NCBI RefSeq assembly: GCF_003201475.1
Contig: NZ_QJJK01000012.1
Span: forward strand, 124,001 to 188,000
DNA: 64,000 nucleotides
DNA from: Chelatococcus asaccharovorans
GTDB lineage: Bacteria; Pseudomonadota; Alphaproteobacteria; Rhizobiales; Beijerinckiaceae
Direction: 5' to 3'
Of the stretch, positions 52,388-61,581 are shown piece by piece (the first letter of the stretch is position 1; each line of letters opens with the position of its first letter). The position numbers and the translations under genes were made by a program. The notes below the pieces were generated by a model. That model saw nothing but the letters and a program-made list of their open reading frames with translations, was not told the DNA's origin and searched no databases.

Positions 52388-52441
52388 GAAAATTCAACGA
52401 CTTAGATGGCGATGACGATTCCATCTAAGCCGGATTTGCTC
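52388..52441. repeat. Dispersed palindromic repeat, family 2 copy 2
   Basis: CTTAGATGG (52401-52409) pairs with CCATCTAAG (52421-52429). The right 28 bases (52414-52441) are identical to 28044-28071. The left arm has diverged. It lies between the convergent small-protein and MFS genes and may act as a terminator. Confidence 0.85.
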
Positions 52442-52474
52442 TTGCCTTGCGATACCTCGAGCTTGCGATGGCCG

Positions 52475-53815
52475 TCACCTGCGCGCGGTGTCAGGAAGGA
52501 TCGGCAGAGGCTCCGCCCGGCCGACGATGAAGGCGTAGGAGAACGCGCCGAGAACCGCGAAGCCTGAAGCGACGGCGAAGGACGGCGTATAGTCGCCATG
52601 GAACTTGTCGAGCAGGAAGCCGAACATGAAGGGGCTGACGATGCCGGCGATGTTCGACGCGAAGTTCTGGATACCGCCGATCGACGCGACATGGTGCGAA
52701 CTCGGCGCCACATCCGCCGGCAGGGACCAGATGCCGGTCGCGGCAACGGCGAGGCTGCTGTAGGAGATCGCCAGGAAGAAGAGCGCCATATAAACCGAGG
52801 ACGCGAAGGCGGCCGGGAGGATCGCCGCCCCGCCGAGGAGCCCGCCCACCATCACGACCTTGCGCACGACGGTGACATTGGCGCCACCGCGGATCAGGCG
52901 GTCGGCATAGGCACCGGCGGCCCAGGCCGCGACGACGGCGGCGAGGCCCGGCAGCATGCCCAAGGTCCCGAGCTGTGTCAGGTTCAACCCGCGGGCATTC
53001 TTGAGATAATCCGGGAACCACGTCAGGAAGAAATAGATGACGAAGTTCAGGCAGAAGAAGCCGAGCATCATCCCCCAGACCGTGCGGTAGCGGAACAGCT
53101 GCGACCAGCGGATCTTGGCGGCCTCGCTGTTGTCGCTGGCTTCGCTGCGGCTGCCGTTTTCGGCGATATACTGGCGTTCCAGGTCGTTGGCCGCGGAATG
53201 CTCGCCGGGATCGCGATAATACCAGTACCAGATCCCCGCCCAGACGATGCCGACGGCACCCAGCACGACGAAGGAATAGTGCCAGGTCGTCAGGGCAATC
53301 AGGCTCGTCACGATCGGGAGCGACAGGACCGTGCCGACGCGGGAGCCGGAATCGATCACCGCGGTCGAGAAGGCGCGCTCGCCCACGGGAAACCAGCGCG
53401 ACGCCGCTTTGGTGGCACTCGGATAGGCGGGCGCTTCACCGGCGCCGAGCATGAAGCGGAAGGCGAAGAAGCCCCAGAAACTGCGGGCGAGCGGCGTCAG
53501 CGCCGTGAAGATCGACCACCAGATCGCCGCGATGGTGAAAGCCCGGCGTGAGCCGACCTTGTCCGTAAACCATCCGGCAAACAGCATCATGCCGTCATAG
53601 GCCCAGAAGAACGCCCCGAGAATGAGGCCTTTTTCCGTGTTCGAGAGGTTGAGCTGCAGTTCTGCATCGATATAGGGCAGCGCCACGCTCATATTGGCCC
53701 TATCGAGATAATTGACGACGAGCCCGAAGAAACACAGCGTCAATATCACGTAGCGAACACGCGTGGCCCCGGCTGGCGCCCTGGCGCTGCCCCTGGCGGA
53801 TGCGACATGTGTCAT
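52475..53815 (-). CDS. MFS transporter, anion:cation symporter (ACS) family
   Basis: A 446-residue, 12-helix transporter of the ACS branch (glucarate, galactonate and hexuronate carriers). VNYLDRANMSVALP in helix 1 and FRFMLGAGEAPAYPSATKAASRWFP in helix 4 are family signatures. It lies 136 bases beyond the L-fuconate dehydratase gene on the same strand, so it probably imports L-fuconate or a related sugar acid. Confidence 0.9.
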   Translation of the reverse strand: MTHVASARGSARAPAGATRVRYVILTLCFFGLVVNYLDRANMSVALPYIDAELQLNLSNTEKGLILGAFFWAYDGMMLFAGWFTDKVGSRRAFTIAAIWWSIFTALTPLARSFWGFFAFRFMLGAGEAPAYPSATKAASRWFPVGERAFSTAVIDSGSRVGTVLSLPIVTSLIALTTWHYSFVVLGAVGIVWAGIWYWYYRDPGEHSAANDLERQYIAENGSRSEASDNSEAAKIRWSQLFRYRTVWGMMLGFFCLNFVIYFFLTWFPDYLKNARGLNLTQLGTLGMLPGLAAVVAAWAAGAYADRLIRGGANVTVVRKVVMVGGLLGGAAILPAAFASSVYMALFFLAISYSSLAVAATGIWSLPADVAPSSHHVASIGGIQNFASNIAGIVSPFMFGFLLDKFHGDYTPSFAVASGFAVLGAFSYAFIVGRAEPLPILPDTARR

Positions 53816-53951
53816 GGAAGCTCCCTTGAGTATTTTCGATGTCCCCCATCATCTGGGCGAGACCGGCTATTACCGATCGCGCGCGGTGCCTTGGAGCGAG
53901 GGAATTGATGCTGTTTCGGGCCCTGCCGACGCGGGACCGCTACGGGAGGTA

Positions 53952-55229
53952 TCAGCCCCCGAAACGATAGTCCTTCAGGCTCTCCGGCTTCATTTCGATG
54001 GAGAAACCGGGCGCGGTGGGCGGCCTATAGGCAGCGTCGCGAATGATGCAGGGTTCCTTGAAGTGCTCGTGCAGATGGTCAACATATTCGATGACCCGCC
54101 CCTCGCGCGTGCCTGATACGCAGACGAAATCGATCATCGACAGGTGCTGGACATATTCGCACAAGCCGACGCCACCGGCGTGCGGACATACCGGCAGGCC
54201 GTATTTGGCGGCCATCAGCAGAATGGCCAGGATCTCATTCACGCCGCCAAGACGGCAGGCATCGATCTGCACCACATCGATGGCGCCGCGCATGATGAAC
54301 TGCTTGAACATGATCCGGTTCTGGCACATCTCACCGGTCGCGACCTTGACCGGCGCGACCCCTTCACGGATCTTGCGGTGGCCTTCGATATCGTCGGGGC
54401 TCGTCGGCTCCTCGATGAACCAGGGCTTGGCGAAGGCCAATTCACGCACGTGTTCGATCGCCTCGCCGACCTCCCAGACCTGGTTGGCGTCGATCATCAG
54501 CTGACGATCCGGTCCGATGACGTCCCGGGCGATACGCAGGCGACGCTTGTCGTCGTCAAGGTCTCGCCCAACCTTCAGCTTCACATGGTTGAAGCCTTGG
54601 TCGATGGCCTCCTGACAGAGCCGCCGGAGCTTCTCATCGTCATAGCCGAGCCAACCGGCCGAGGTTGTATAGCAGGGGTAGCCCTCGCGCTCGAGGACCG
54701 CGATCCGCTCCGCCTTGCCGGCCTCCTTATCGCGCAGCATGGCCAAGGCTTCATCAGGCGTGATGCAGTCGGTGAGGTAGCGGAAGTCGATGGCGCGGAC
54801 AAAGTCTTCCGGCGACATATCGCTCACGAGGCGCCAGACCGGCTTGCCGGCCATCTTGGCGATCAGGTCCCAAACGGCATTGACCACGGCCCCGGTCGCC
54901 AAATGGATCGCGCCCTTGTCCGGGCCGATCCAGCGCAATTGACTGTCCGACGTGATGTGACGCCAGAAGGCGCCGAGGTCGGCCCGAATGTCCTCGGCGG
55001 ACAGCCCGACGACGAGATGGCGCATCGCTTCGATGGCGGCGCAGCAGATCTCGTTGCCGCGGCCGATCGTGAAGGTCAGTCCATGCCCTTCGAGGTCCGG
55101 TCGGTCGGTTTTCAGGATGACATAGGCGGCCGAATAGTCCGGATCCGGGTTCATCGCATCCGACCCGTCGAGATGCCGGGAGGTCGGAAAGCGAAGGTCG
55201 ATCACCTCGATGTCGACGATCTTGGTCAT
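53952..55229 (-). CDS. L-fuconate dehydratase (enolase superfamily)
   Basis: A 425-residue mandelate-racemase/enolase superfamily dehydratase, closest by eye to L-fuconate dehydratase. Catalytic lysines are K217 and K219 (NHVKLKVG), metal ligands D247 (IDANQ), E273/E274 (FIEEPTSPDD) and E300 (TGEMCQN), and the general base is H350 (CPHAGGVGL). It dehydrates L-fuconate to 2-keto-3-deoxy-L-fuconate. It is paired with an ACS-family MFS carrier downstream and a divergent IclR regulator. Confidence 0.92.
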   Translation of the reverse strand: MTKIVDIEVIDLRFPTSRHLDGSDAMNPDPDYSAAYVILKTDRPDLEGHGLTFTIGRGNEICCAAIEAMRHLVVGLSAEDIRADLGAFWRHITSDSQLRWIGPDKGAIHLATGAVVNAVWDLIAKMAGKPVWRLVSDMSPEDFVRAIDFRYLTDCITPDEALAMLRDKEAGKAERIAVLEREGYPCYTTSAGWLGYDDEKLRRLCQEAIDQGFNHVKLKVGRDLDDDKRRLRIARDVIGPDRQLMIDANQVWEVGEAIEHVRELAFAKPWFIEEPTSPDDIEGHRKIREGVAPVKVATGEMCQNRIMFKQFIMRGAIDVVQIDACRLGGVNEILAILLMAAKYGLPVCPHAGGVGLCEYVQHLSMIDFVCVSGTREGRVIEYVDHLHEHFKEPCIIRDAAYRPPTAPGFSIEMKPESLKDYRFGG

Positions 55230-55503
55230 GTCGAGTTCTCCGATGCGGCGACAGGCGCATAGGTCACGCGCAGATGCACAGCCCCCGACCGTCTGCGGCG
55301 CCGTGGCCGGACAGGCAGGTCAATTGCGTCCATGGGAGCTTCCAGCTCGCATCGCCGCCCGTGCGTGTTGCACACCGCGCAGCTTGGCCAGATGGTCGCG
55401 CCCGATTCCCCGACCGGTTTGATGATGAAGGTGCGTTTCCGAATTCTGGCGCATGACGCTGCCTCCCTCGTGAACGCGCTTTCTCATCGTTGACGGATCA
55501 AAT

Positions 55504-56349
55504 ATGAACATTGTATTCACCTGTCAACAAGAGACCACGCCGCACGGCGTGAATGGGGGAAATGCTGCATTGGCGAAATCTGCCGTCAATTCGTCCAGAC
55601 TGTCGAGCCGGGAGGAGCTCTACCGCGCGCCCGCGCTCGACAAGGGCCTGGATATTCTGGAATTGCTCGCCTCCCGTTCCGGCGCGCTCACCCGCGCTGA
55701 AATCGTCAAGGAACTGGGCCGTGGTGCAAGCGAGATCTATCGCATGCTCGAGCGGCTCGTCGCGCGGGGGTATGTCTACCGGTCTGCGGAAGGGGATCGC
55801 TTCGCCCTGAGCATGAAACTCTTCGTGCTCGGCCAGCGCCATCCGCCGTTGCGCCGCCTTACGGCCCGCGCTGCGCCCATGATGGATGCATTCGCCTTGG
55901 AGGCGGGACAATCATGCCATCTCGTCGTGCGCGAGCGCGATGCCGCGGTCGTCGTGGCGAATGCGGCCGCCTCCGCCGACTGGGTCTTCACCGTCCGGGT
56001 CGGCACGCCGATTGATCTGCTGTCGACGAGTTCGGGACAGCTCCTCCTCGCCTTCCTGGCGGAGGAATGCCAATCCGAACTGATGGCCCACTGGAAGGGG
56101 ACAGAGAAGGAAAGGGTATTCGCTCGCCTCGCGCCGCAACTCGCCCGCTATCGCGACGCTGGCTACCGCATCGACGAGAGCCAGCAGATTTTTGGCGTGA
56201 GCGATATCAGCGTGCCAATTCTGTCGGCGGAAGGCCACACGCTGGCCGTGCTCACCTGTCCCTACATCAGGCGGATGGCGGCGGAGGCCATCGACATGGA
56301 GCGCGCCCTTGCGCTCCTGCAGCGAGTGGCGCGCGAACTGACCGTATAG
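55504..56349 (+). CDS. IclR-family transcriptional regulator
   Basis: A 281-residue IclR-type regulator. The helix-turn-helix spans about residues 42-80 (ALDKGLDILELLASRSGALTRAEIVKELGRGASEIYRML), followed by an effector domain with TSSGQLLLAFL and the C-terminal SDISVPILSAEGHTLAVLTCPY. The N terminus before the HTH is about 40 residues and the exact start is uncertain. It is divergent from the L-fuconate dehydratase gene across 274 bases and is the likely regulator of that locus. An imperfect repeat TGAA-N7-TTCA (55504-55520 region) overlaps the start. Confidence 0.87.
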   Translation: MNIVFTCQQETTPHGVNGGNAALAKSAVNSSRLSSREELYRAPALDKGLDILELLASRSGALTRAEIVKELGRGASEIYRMLERLVARGYVYRSAEGDRFALSMKLFVLGQRHPPLRRLTARAAPMMDAFALEAGQSCHLVVRERDAAVVVANAAASADWVFTVRVGTPIDLLSTSSGQLLLAFLAEECQSELMAHWKGTEKERVFARLAPQLARYRDAGYRIDESQQIFGVSDISVPILSAEGHTLAVLTCPYIRRMAAEAIDMERALALLQRVARELTV

Positions 56350-56379
56350 TGGGTCGGCCCGAATGCTGATGTTTCCCGG

Positions 56380-56396
56380 CCCGGACGCAATCCGGG
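56380..56396. terminator. Possible hairpin between convergent genes
   Basis: CCCGGA-N5-TCCGGG forms a perfect 6-base stem between the convergent IclR and RidA genes. There is no T run, so confidence is low. Confidence 0.3.
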
Positions 56397-56421
56397 ATGC
56401 GCCCGCACCTTCGCCCGCGTT

Positions 56422-56826
56422 TCAGGAGGCCCGTGAGGCGTCGCCCTGGCCGGTGGCGCAGAGCATGATCATCTCGACCTTGAGATCGGGACTGGCCAGC
56501 GTCGCCTCGAAACAGGCACGCGCCGGCGGGGTGACATCGGACACCCACGCATCCCATACGGCGTTCACCGCATCCTTGTCGTCCATGGTGGCGACGATGA
56601 TCGCGACGAACAAAAGCCTGTCCTTGCCGCTGCCGATCTCGGCGAGCCGGCCGTCGGCCTTCGCCAGGAGCTGGCGTGCCTGTTCCGCAGCGGGCAAAGC
56701 GCCGTCATAGGGCGCCTGCGGCGTCACCGCAAAATAGCCGACGCCGTTATGCGTGACGGCAAGGCTGGCGCGCGCGCCAACGCCGAAATGTTGGACCAGG
56801 CTGGATATGTCACGCGCTGCCGTCAT
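56422..56826 (-). CDS. RidA/YjgF-family protein
   Basis: A 134-residue reactive-intermediate deaminase-like protein. The conserved Arg is in PPARACFEATLA, followed by the KVEMIMLCA strand with the conserved Glu. Family members hydrolyse enamine/imine intermediates; divergent subgroups have other roles. The ATG has GAGAGGA upstream, and a longer frame starting 26 codons earlier was rejected. It follows the second IclR gene on the same strand after 111 bases. Confidence 0.85.
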   Translation of the reverse strand: MTAARDISSLVQHFGVGARASLAVTHNGVGYFAVTPQAPYDGALPAAEQARQLLAKADGRLAEIGSGKDRLLFVAIIVATMDDKDAVNAVWDAWVSDVTPPARACFEATLASPDLKVEMIMLCATGQGDASRAS

Positions 56827-56937
56827 GGCTTTCCTCTCCCAGCGGGCCGACACCGATGCTCCGCCTGTGCGCCCCCTCGTAACCCAGGGATGCGGCGCGC
56901 TCAAGCCAAGGCTTGCAGGAACGGCCTGCCAAACCCG

Positions 56938-57780
56938 TCAGCGCGCCCCGTTGCCGTAACCGAGCTTGCCTGACAATTCGCGCGCGCCTTCGACGACGAT
57001 CTCAGCCAGCCGCTGTTGCTGCTCCTCATCAAAGCGGTATTTCGGGATCGCGATATTGAGAACGGTCGCGACCTTGCCGTGAAAGTCATAGGCCGCAGCT
57101 GCGACGCCACAGGATTCGAGCTCGTTCTCTTCGATATTAAGCGCATAGCCGGCACGCCGGATGCGGCCGATTTCAGTCGCCAGCGCGACAGGATCGACGA
57201 TGGTGAAAGCGGTGTAGCGCTCGAGCGGCGCAGCCAGAACCGCGCGCACCTCATTGTCGGGCAGAAAGGCCAGAAACACCTTGCCCACGGCGGTGGAATG
57301 GGCCGATACCGCCTTGCCACGCCACGTGTAGTGAACGACGGTGCGCGTTCCGAGCACCTGTTCCACCATGACGGCTTCCCGCCCGTTCCAAAGCGCAAGG
57401 CTGACCGTCTCGCCTGTTGTGCTGGCGATACGTTCAAGCACAGGCCGGCCGATAGCGATGACGTCCATCGCCCCAAGCATCGGCCCGGCCAGCGCCACGA
57501 CGCCGAGCCCCAGGCTGATCCGTCCATGGGACGCGTCCCGTTGGATGAAATGGTGATTTTCGAGAGTGCGGAGCAGGCGGGACACCGTGCTCTTATGCAG
57601 CCCGATCCGGCGGGCAAGCTCGTTGACTCCGAGCGGCTCGGCACTTGTCGCGAGCGTCTTCAGGAGCGAAAGCGCATGATCGACTGCGGCGATGCTCTGG
57701 AAGCCGCCCTGCGCGCTCTCGGTCTTCCGATTCAGGCTGCCCTCCATCGATGCCTCGCTTTTTTGCATGGCGGCGCTCAA
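56938..57780 (-). CDS. IclR-family transcriptional regulator
   Basis: A 280-residue IclR-type regulator. The helix-turn-helix is at about residues 32-72 (AVDHALSLLKTLATSAEPLGVNELARRIGLHKSTVSRLLRTLE) and the effector domain includes HSTAVGKVFLAFLP and ELESCGVAAAAYDFHG. M1 or M5 could be the start. It is divergent from the liv-type importer across 406 bases that contain a perfect CGCAACA palindrome, its likely operator. Confidence 0.9.
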   Translation of the reverse strand: MSAAMQKSEASMEGSLNRKTESAQGGFQSIAAVDHALSLLKTLATSAEPLGVNELARRIGLHKSTVSRLLRTLENHHFIQRDASHGRISLGLGVVALAGPMLGAMDVIAIGRPVLERIASTTGETVSLALWNGREAVMVEQVLGTRTVVHYTWRGKAVSAHSTAVGKVFLAFLPDNEVRAVLAAPLERYTAFTIVDPVALATEIGRIRRAGYALNIEENELESCGVAAAAYDFHGKVATVLNIAIPKYRFDEEQQQRLAEIVVEGARELSGKLGYGNGAR

Positions 57781-58186
57781 AGTTACGTTGACATTCTTTT
57801 TAGCTGTAGTTTAGATTTATTGAAGACGCAACACTGTTGCGGCTGACGCAACACTTCAAGATACAACAGCGGTATCCTGTGATCTGCTGATAAAGTCGCG
57901 TTAGACGGGGATCATATTCTCTTTTGTAAAGCCGGCCCGGGAGGGTCGCCGCGCTGTCTTACTGAGACGTGATCACCCGCCGTGGTGGTTTTGAGGCGTA
58001 TAGTTGGCCCGAATTTTCAATGCCATCGTCATTTCGATAGTCGAGCGTCCTTTGGCGGTGGCCATATCTTACTTGATGTAAAGCCGAACATTCACGCATC
58101 AACGTGACCAGTCTTGATGTATTGGACCCGCTCTATGGGTCCGGCCGTGCGAGCATCAGCCCAGTCGACGAGAGAGATGACGTTCG
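57781..58186. promoter_or_regulatory. Divergent promoter region, IclR and LivHM-type importer
   Basis: A 406-base gene-free region. Near the IclR start it holds the palindrome at 57827-57841 and a further half-site at 57847-57854; the remainder shows no repeat or gene I can support. Promoter boxes are not assignable. Confidence 0.55.
57827..57841. promoter_or_regulatory. Perfect palindrome CGCAACA-C-TGTTGCG, likely IclR operator
   Basis: A 7-base inverted repeat around one central base, 46 bases upstream of the IclR start. An extra half-site CGCAACAC follows at 57847-57854, 20 bases from the first half in the same orientation. Confidence 0.65.
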
Positions 58187-60073
58187 ATGGACCTATTACT
58201 GCAGGTAATCGCCAATGGATTGACAGTCGGCGGCACCTATGCGCTAGGCGCCATCGGTGTTTCCCTCGTCTTCGGCGTACTGAATATTATCAATTTCGGC
58301 CAGGGCGCGTCATATACGGTTGCGGCCTATATCGCGATGGTACTCATGGTGAGCGCAGGCGCGCCCGTCGTGGTCGCGTTTGCTGGCGGCATTGTCGCGG
58401 CTTTTGTCGTCGGCTGGATTGTCGAGCGCATCGCCGTCCGGCCGCTCAGGGACCAGCCGCTGCTGATGTCCCTGATCACGACGATGGGCCTGGGGCTCAT
58501 TATTGAAAACCTCGCTCATTTCATCTTTGGCCCGCAAACGCAGCCCCTGTCGCCAACCCTCACGGCCGACGTCTTCCAGCTCGGCATGATCACGGTGAGC
58601 ACCTGGGAGCTCGTGACCCTCGCGGTCGTCGTCGCGGCCATCGCCTGCCTCCATTATGTTCTGCATCATACGGATTTCGGCACGGCGGTCCGTGCCGTCG
58701 CCGAGGACAGGCGCGCCGCCCAACTTCTCGGCATCGACGTCGATCGGCTCATCGTGGTCTCCTTCTGCATCGCATCGGCGATGGGGGGCGCCGCCGGCGT
58801 GCTCGGCGCGGCTCTCTATAATTCGATTTATCCCACAATGGGTTCGCTCAGCATGACGAAGGCCTTCGCAGCCTCGGTGCTGGGCGGAATGGAGCAGATC
58901 GCCGGCGCCATCGTCGGCGGCCTCCTGCTCGGCATCGCTGAATCCGTGACGAGCGTCTACCTGTCGTCGGCCTGGCGCGACGCCATCGCCTTCGGGCTTC
59001 TCGTCGCGGTTCTCGTCGTCAAGCCGACGGGACTGCTCGGCCGGCGTGGGCTCGACAAGGTGGAGCGGACGAACCTCAGCATCTTTCCGCTCCCCCCCGT
59101 GCCCAAGCTCGATCTGCGGCAGCCGCTGCTGGCGCTGCCCATTGCGATCGCGATCGCCCTGCCGCTCGTTGTCACCGATACCTACTACCTGCGCATCCTC
59201 ACCATCATGGCGATGTCGGGCACGATCGCACTCAGCCTCAACCTCATTGCCGGCTTCGCAGGGCTCGTATCATTGGGACACGCCGCCTTCTACGGCTTCG
59301 GCGCCTATGCCACGGCCATTCTGAGCACGCGCTACGGCGTACCGACATGGATCAGCATGGGTATCGCCATCGCGGCGACCGGCGTTTTCGGGGCCTTGTT
59401 CGCCTGGCCGATGATGCGCCTGCGCGGCCACTATGTCGCCATGGGCACCTTCGGATTATCCGGCGTCGTCTGGATGGTCATGCTCAACTGGGTTGACCTG
59501 ACACGCGGTCCCATGGGTATTCGCGCCATCCCAGCGCCCAGTTTCTTCGGAAGCGAGCTGCGTGGCGTCGGCTTCTACTATCTGATACTGGCGATCCTGG
59601 TCATTTCGACCTTTGTCGTGCTGGCGCTGCTCAATTCACCTTTCGGCCGCGCCTTGCGCGCCATGCGCGACGACGAACTCGGAATGGCGAGCGTCGGTGT
59701 CGACCCCCGTGTCATCAAGGCGAAGGTCTTCGTCGTTTCCGCCGCGATCGCCGGGGCCGCCGGCGCGTTCTGGGCGCATTACATCAGCTTCATCAGCCCG
59801 GACAGCTTCACCCCCGTCGCCTCCATCTCCTATCTGGCCATGGTCGTCCTCGGCGGTCTCGGCAGCGTACCCGGTGCCATTTTCGGCGGCGCGGTCCTGG
59901 CGGCCCTCCCCGAACTCCTGCGTTTTGCATCCGAATACAGGCTCGCGATCTACGGGCTCATCATGGTCCTCATCATTCTGTTCCGCACCCAGGGTCTATT
60001 GGGTCGGCGCCATGACATACCCTCCCGCAAGGCGCCTGTAGCGCGCCGCGCCGTTGTGAAGGAGGTCGGCTGA
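58187..60073 (+). CDS. Fused LivH-LivM branched-chain-type ABC permease
   Basis: A 628-residue membrane protein combining both permease subunits of a branched-chain amino acid-type (HAAT) importer. Residues 1-290 match LivH (GLTVGGTYALGAIGVSLVFGVLNIINFGQG, RAVAEDRRAAQLLGIDVDR). Residues about 310-610 match LivM (AGFAGLVSLGHAAFYGFGAYATA, RALRAMRDDELGMASVGVD). The junction falls near residues 290-310. It is the first gene of a unit with LivG and LivF, but no binding protein gene is nearby, so one must be supplied elsewhere. It is probably regulated by the divergent IclR protein. Confidence 0.9.
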   Translation: MDLLLQVIANGLTVGGTYALGAIGVSLVFGVLNIINFGQGASYTVAAYIAMVLMVSAGAPVVVAFAGGIVAAFVVGWIVERIAVRPLRDQPLLMSLITTMGLGLIIENLAHFIFGPQTQPLSPTLTADVFQLGMITVSTWELVTLAVVVAAIACLHYVLHHTDFGTAVRAVAEDRRAAQLLGIDVDRLIVVSFCIASAMGGAAGVLGAALYNSIYPTMGSLSMTKAFAASVLGGMEQIAGAIVGGLLLGIAESVTSVYLSSAWRDAIAFGLLVAVLVVKPTGLLGRRGLDKVERTNLSIFPLPPVPKLDLRQPLLALPIAIAIALPLVVTDTYYLRILTIMAMSGTIALSLNLIAGFAGLVSLGHAAFYGFGAYATAILSTRYGVPTWISMGIAIAATGVFGALFAWPMMRLRGHYVAMGTFGLSGVVWMVMLNWVDLTRGPMGIRAIPAPSFFGSELRGVGFYYLILAILVISTFVVLALLNSPFGRALRAMRDDELGMASVGVDPRVIKAKVFVVSAAIAGAAGAFWAHYISFISPDSFTPVASISYLAMVVLGGLGSVPGAIFGGAVLAALPELLRFASEYRLAIYGLIMVLIILFRTQGLLGRRHDIPSRKAPVARRAVVKEVG

Positions 60074-60846
60074 TGCGGAACGCCCTTCTCGAAGTCACTG
60101 ATCTCAGCCGCCGCTTCGGAGGTCTGACGGCAGTCGACGGGCTCAATTTCCACGTCAATGACGGCGAGATCGTCAGTATTATCGGCCCCAATGGCGCCGG
60201 CAAGACAACGGCGTTCAATCTGATCACCTGCATTTATCCCCCCTCCGCCGGCGCCATCTCTTTCGACGGCCTGAACCTGGTCGGGCTTCCCCTGCACCGG
60301 ATCGCCGCAGCCGGGATCGGCCGGACCTTCCAGAACCTGCGCGTCTTCGCCAATCTCACGGCGCGCGAGAACATTCTGGTCGGGCTGACCCGACACGCGC
60401 GGGCCTCCTTTCTGGAGACCCTGTTCCATGGCGGCCGCTTTCGCGCCGAGGAGGAAGCGCTGGCGGCCGAGGCCGACCGTCTCGTCGCCCTGCTCGACCT
60501 GACCCCGGTGGCAGACCAGTTGGTGCGCAACCTCCCCTATGGCGATCAGCGGCGGGTCGAAATCGCCCGTGCCCTGGCGACCAAGCCCAAGATCCTGCTG
60601 CTGGACGAGCCCGCGGCGGGCATGACCCCGCCGGAGATCGAGGAACTGAACGGGATGATCCGGCGGCTCAGGGACGAACTGGGGAAAACCGTGCTCATGG
60701 TCGAGCATCACATGAGCCTGGTGATGGAAATTTCCGATCGCATCATCGTCATGGACCAGGGACGCAAGATCGCGGAAGGCACCCCCGACGAAGTCCGCAG
60801 CAACCCCCTCGTCATCAGCGCCTATCTCGGATCGGGGGTGGTCTAG
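60073..60846 (+). CDS. livG: Branched-chain-type ABC transporter ATPase LivG
   Basis: A 257-residue ATPase with Walker A GPNGAGKTT, a signature of the LivG type (LPYGDQRRVEIARAL), Walker B ILLLDEPAAGM and the switch His in MVEHHMSLVM. The long insertion between Walker A and signature is typical of LivG. The ATG overlaps the permease stop by one base (TGATG). Confidence 0.94.
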   Translation: MRNALLEVTDLSRRFGGLTAVDGLNFHVNDGEIVSIIGPNGAGKTTAFNLITCIYPPSAGAISFDGLNLVGLPLHRIAAAGIGRTFQNLRVFANLTARENILVGLTRHARASFLETLFHGGRFRAEEEALAAEADRLVALLDLTPVADQLVRNLPYGDQRRVEIARALATKPKILLLDEPAAGMTPPEIEELNGMIRRLRDELGKTVLMVEHHMSLVMEISDRIIVMDQGRKIAEGTPDEVRSNPLVISAYLGSGVV

Positions 60847-60848
60847 CC

Positions 60849-61553
60849 ATGTTGCTTGAAACCCGCGATCTTCATGTCTCCTATGGGCCGATCGTCGCCG
60901 TCCGCGGTGTCTCGCTGGCCATTCCCCAGGGCCAGATCGTCTCGATCGTCGGCGCCAATGGTGCCGGCAAGAGCACGATCGTACGCGCCATCTCGGGTGA
61001 GCTGGCACCGGCGCGCGGCGAGATCGTCTATCGGGGAAGCACCCTCACCGGCTTGCCGGCCTTCCAGGTCGCCCGCCGCGGTATCGTGCAATGCCCGGAG
61101 GGGCGGCGCGTCTTTGCAGGCCTGACCGTCATGGAGAACCTGCGGCTCGGCGCCTATGGCCGGGGTCAGCTCGCCCAGGCCGCCGAGACCCTGGAACGGA
61201 TCTTCACGATCTTCCCGCGGCTCAAGGAACGTCGCACGCAGCTCGCCGGCACCTTGTCCGGCGGCGAGCAGCAGATGCTCGCCATCGGCCGGGCGATGAT
61301 GGCCGCACCCGAGATCCTGCTTCTGGATGAACCCTCCCTGGGGCTGGCCCCCATTCTGGTTCAGACGATGTTCGAGGCCATTCGCGCCATCAATGCGGGC
61401 GGCACCTCGGTCCTCCTCATCGAGCAAAATGCCTTCATGGCCCTGAATATCGCCCATTACGCCTATGTGCTCCGGACTGGAACGGTCGTGGCCGAAGGCA
61501 AGGGCATGGACCTCCTGAAGGACGAAGACACCATCCGTGCGTACCTCGGCTGA
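60849..61553 (+). CDS. livF: Branched-chain-type ABC transporter ATPase LivF
   Basis: A 234-residue ATPase with Walker A GANGAGKST, signature LSGGEQQMLAIGRAMM, Walker B LLLDEPSLGL and the switch region IEQNAFMAL. It starts 2 bases after the LivG stop and completes the ATPase pair. Confidence 0.94.
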   Translation: MLLETRDLHVSYGPIVAVRGVSLAIPQGQIVSIVGANGAGKSTIVRAISGELAPARGEIVYRGSTLTGLPAFQVARRGIVQCPEGRRVFAGLTVMENLRLGAYGRGQLAQAAETLERIFTIFPRLKERRTQLAGTLSGGEQQMLAIGRAMMAAPEILLLDEPSLGLAPILVQTMFEAIRAINAGGTSVLLIEQNAFMALNIAHYAYVLRTGTVVAEGKGMDLLKDEDTIRAYLG

Positions 61554-61581
61554 TATCGCGGCCCGGGCGTCCGCACAAAAA

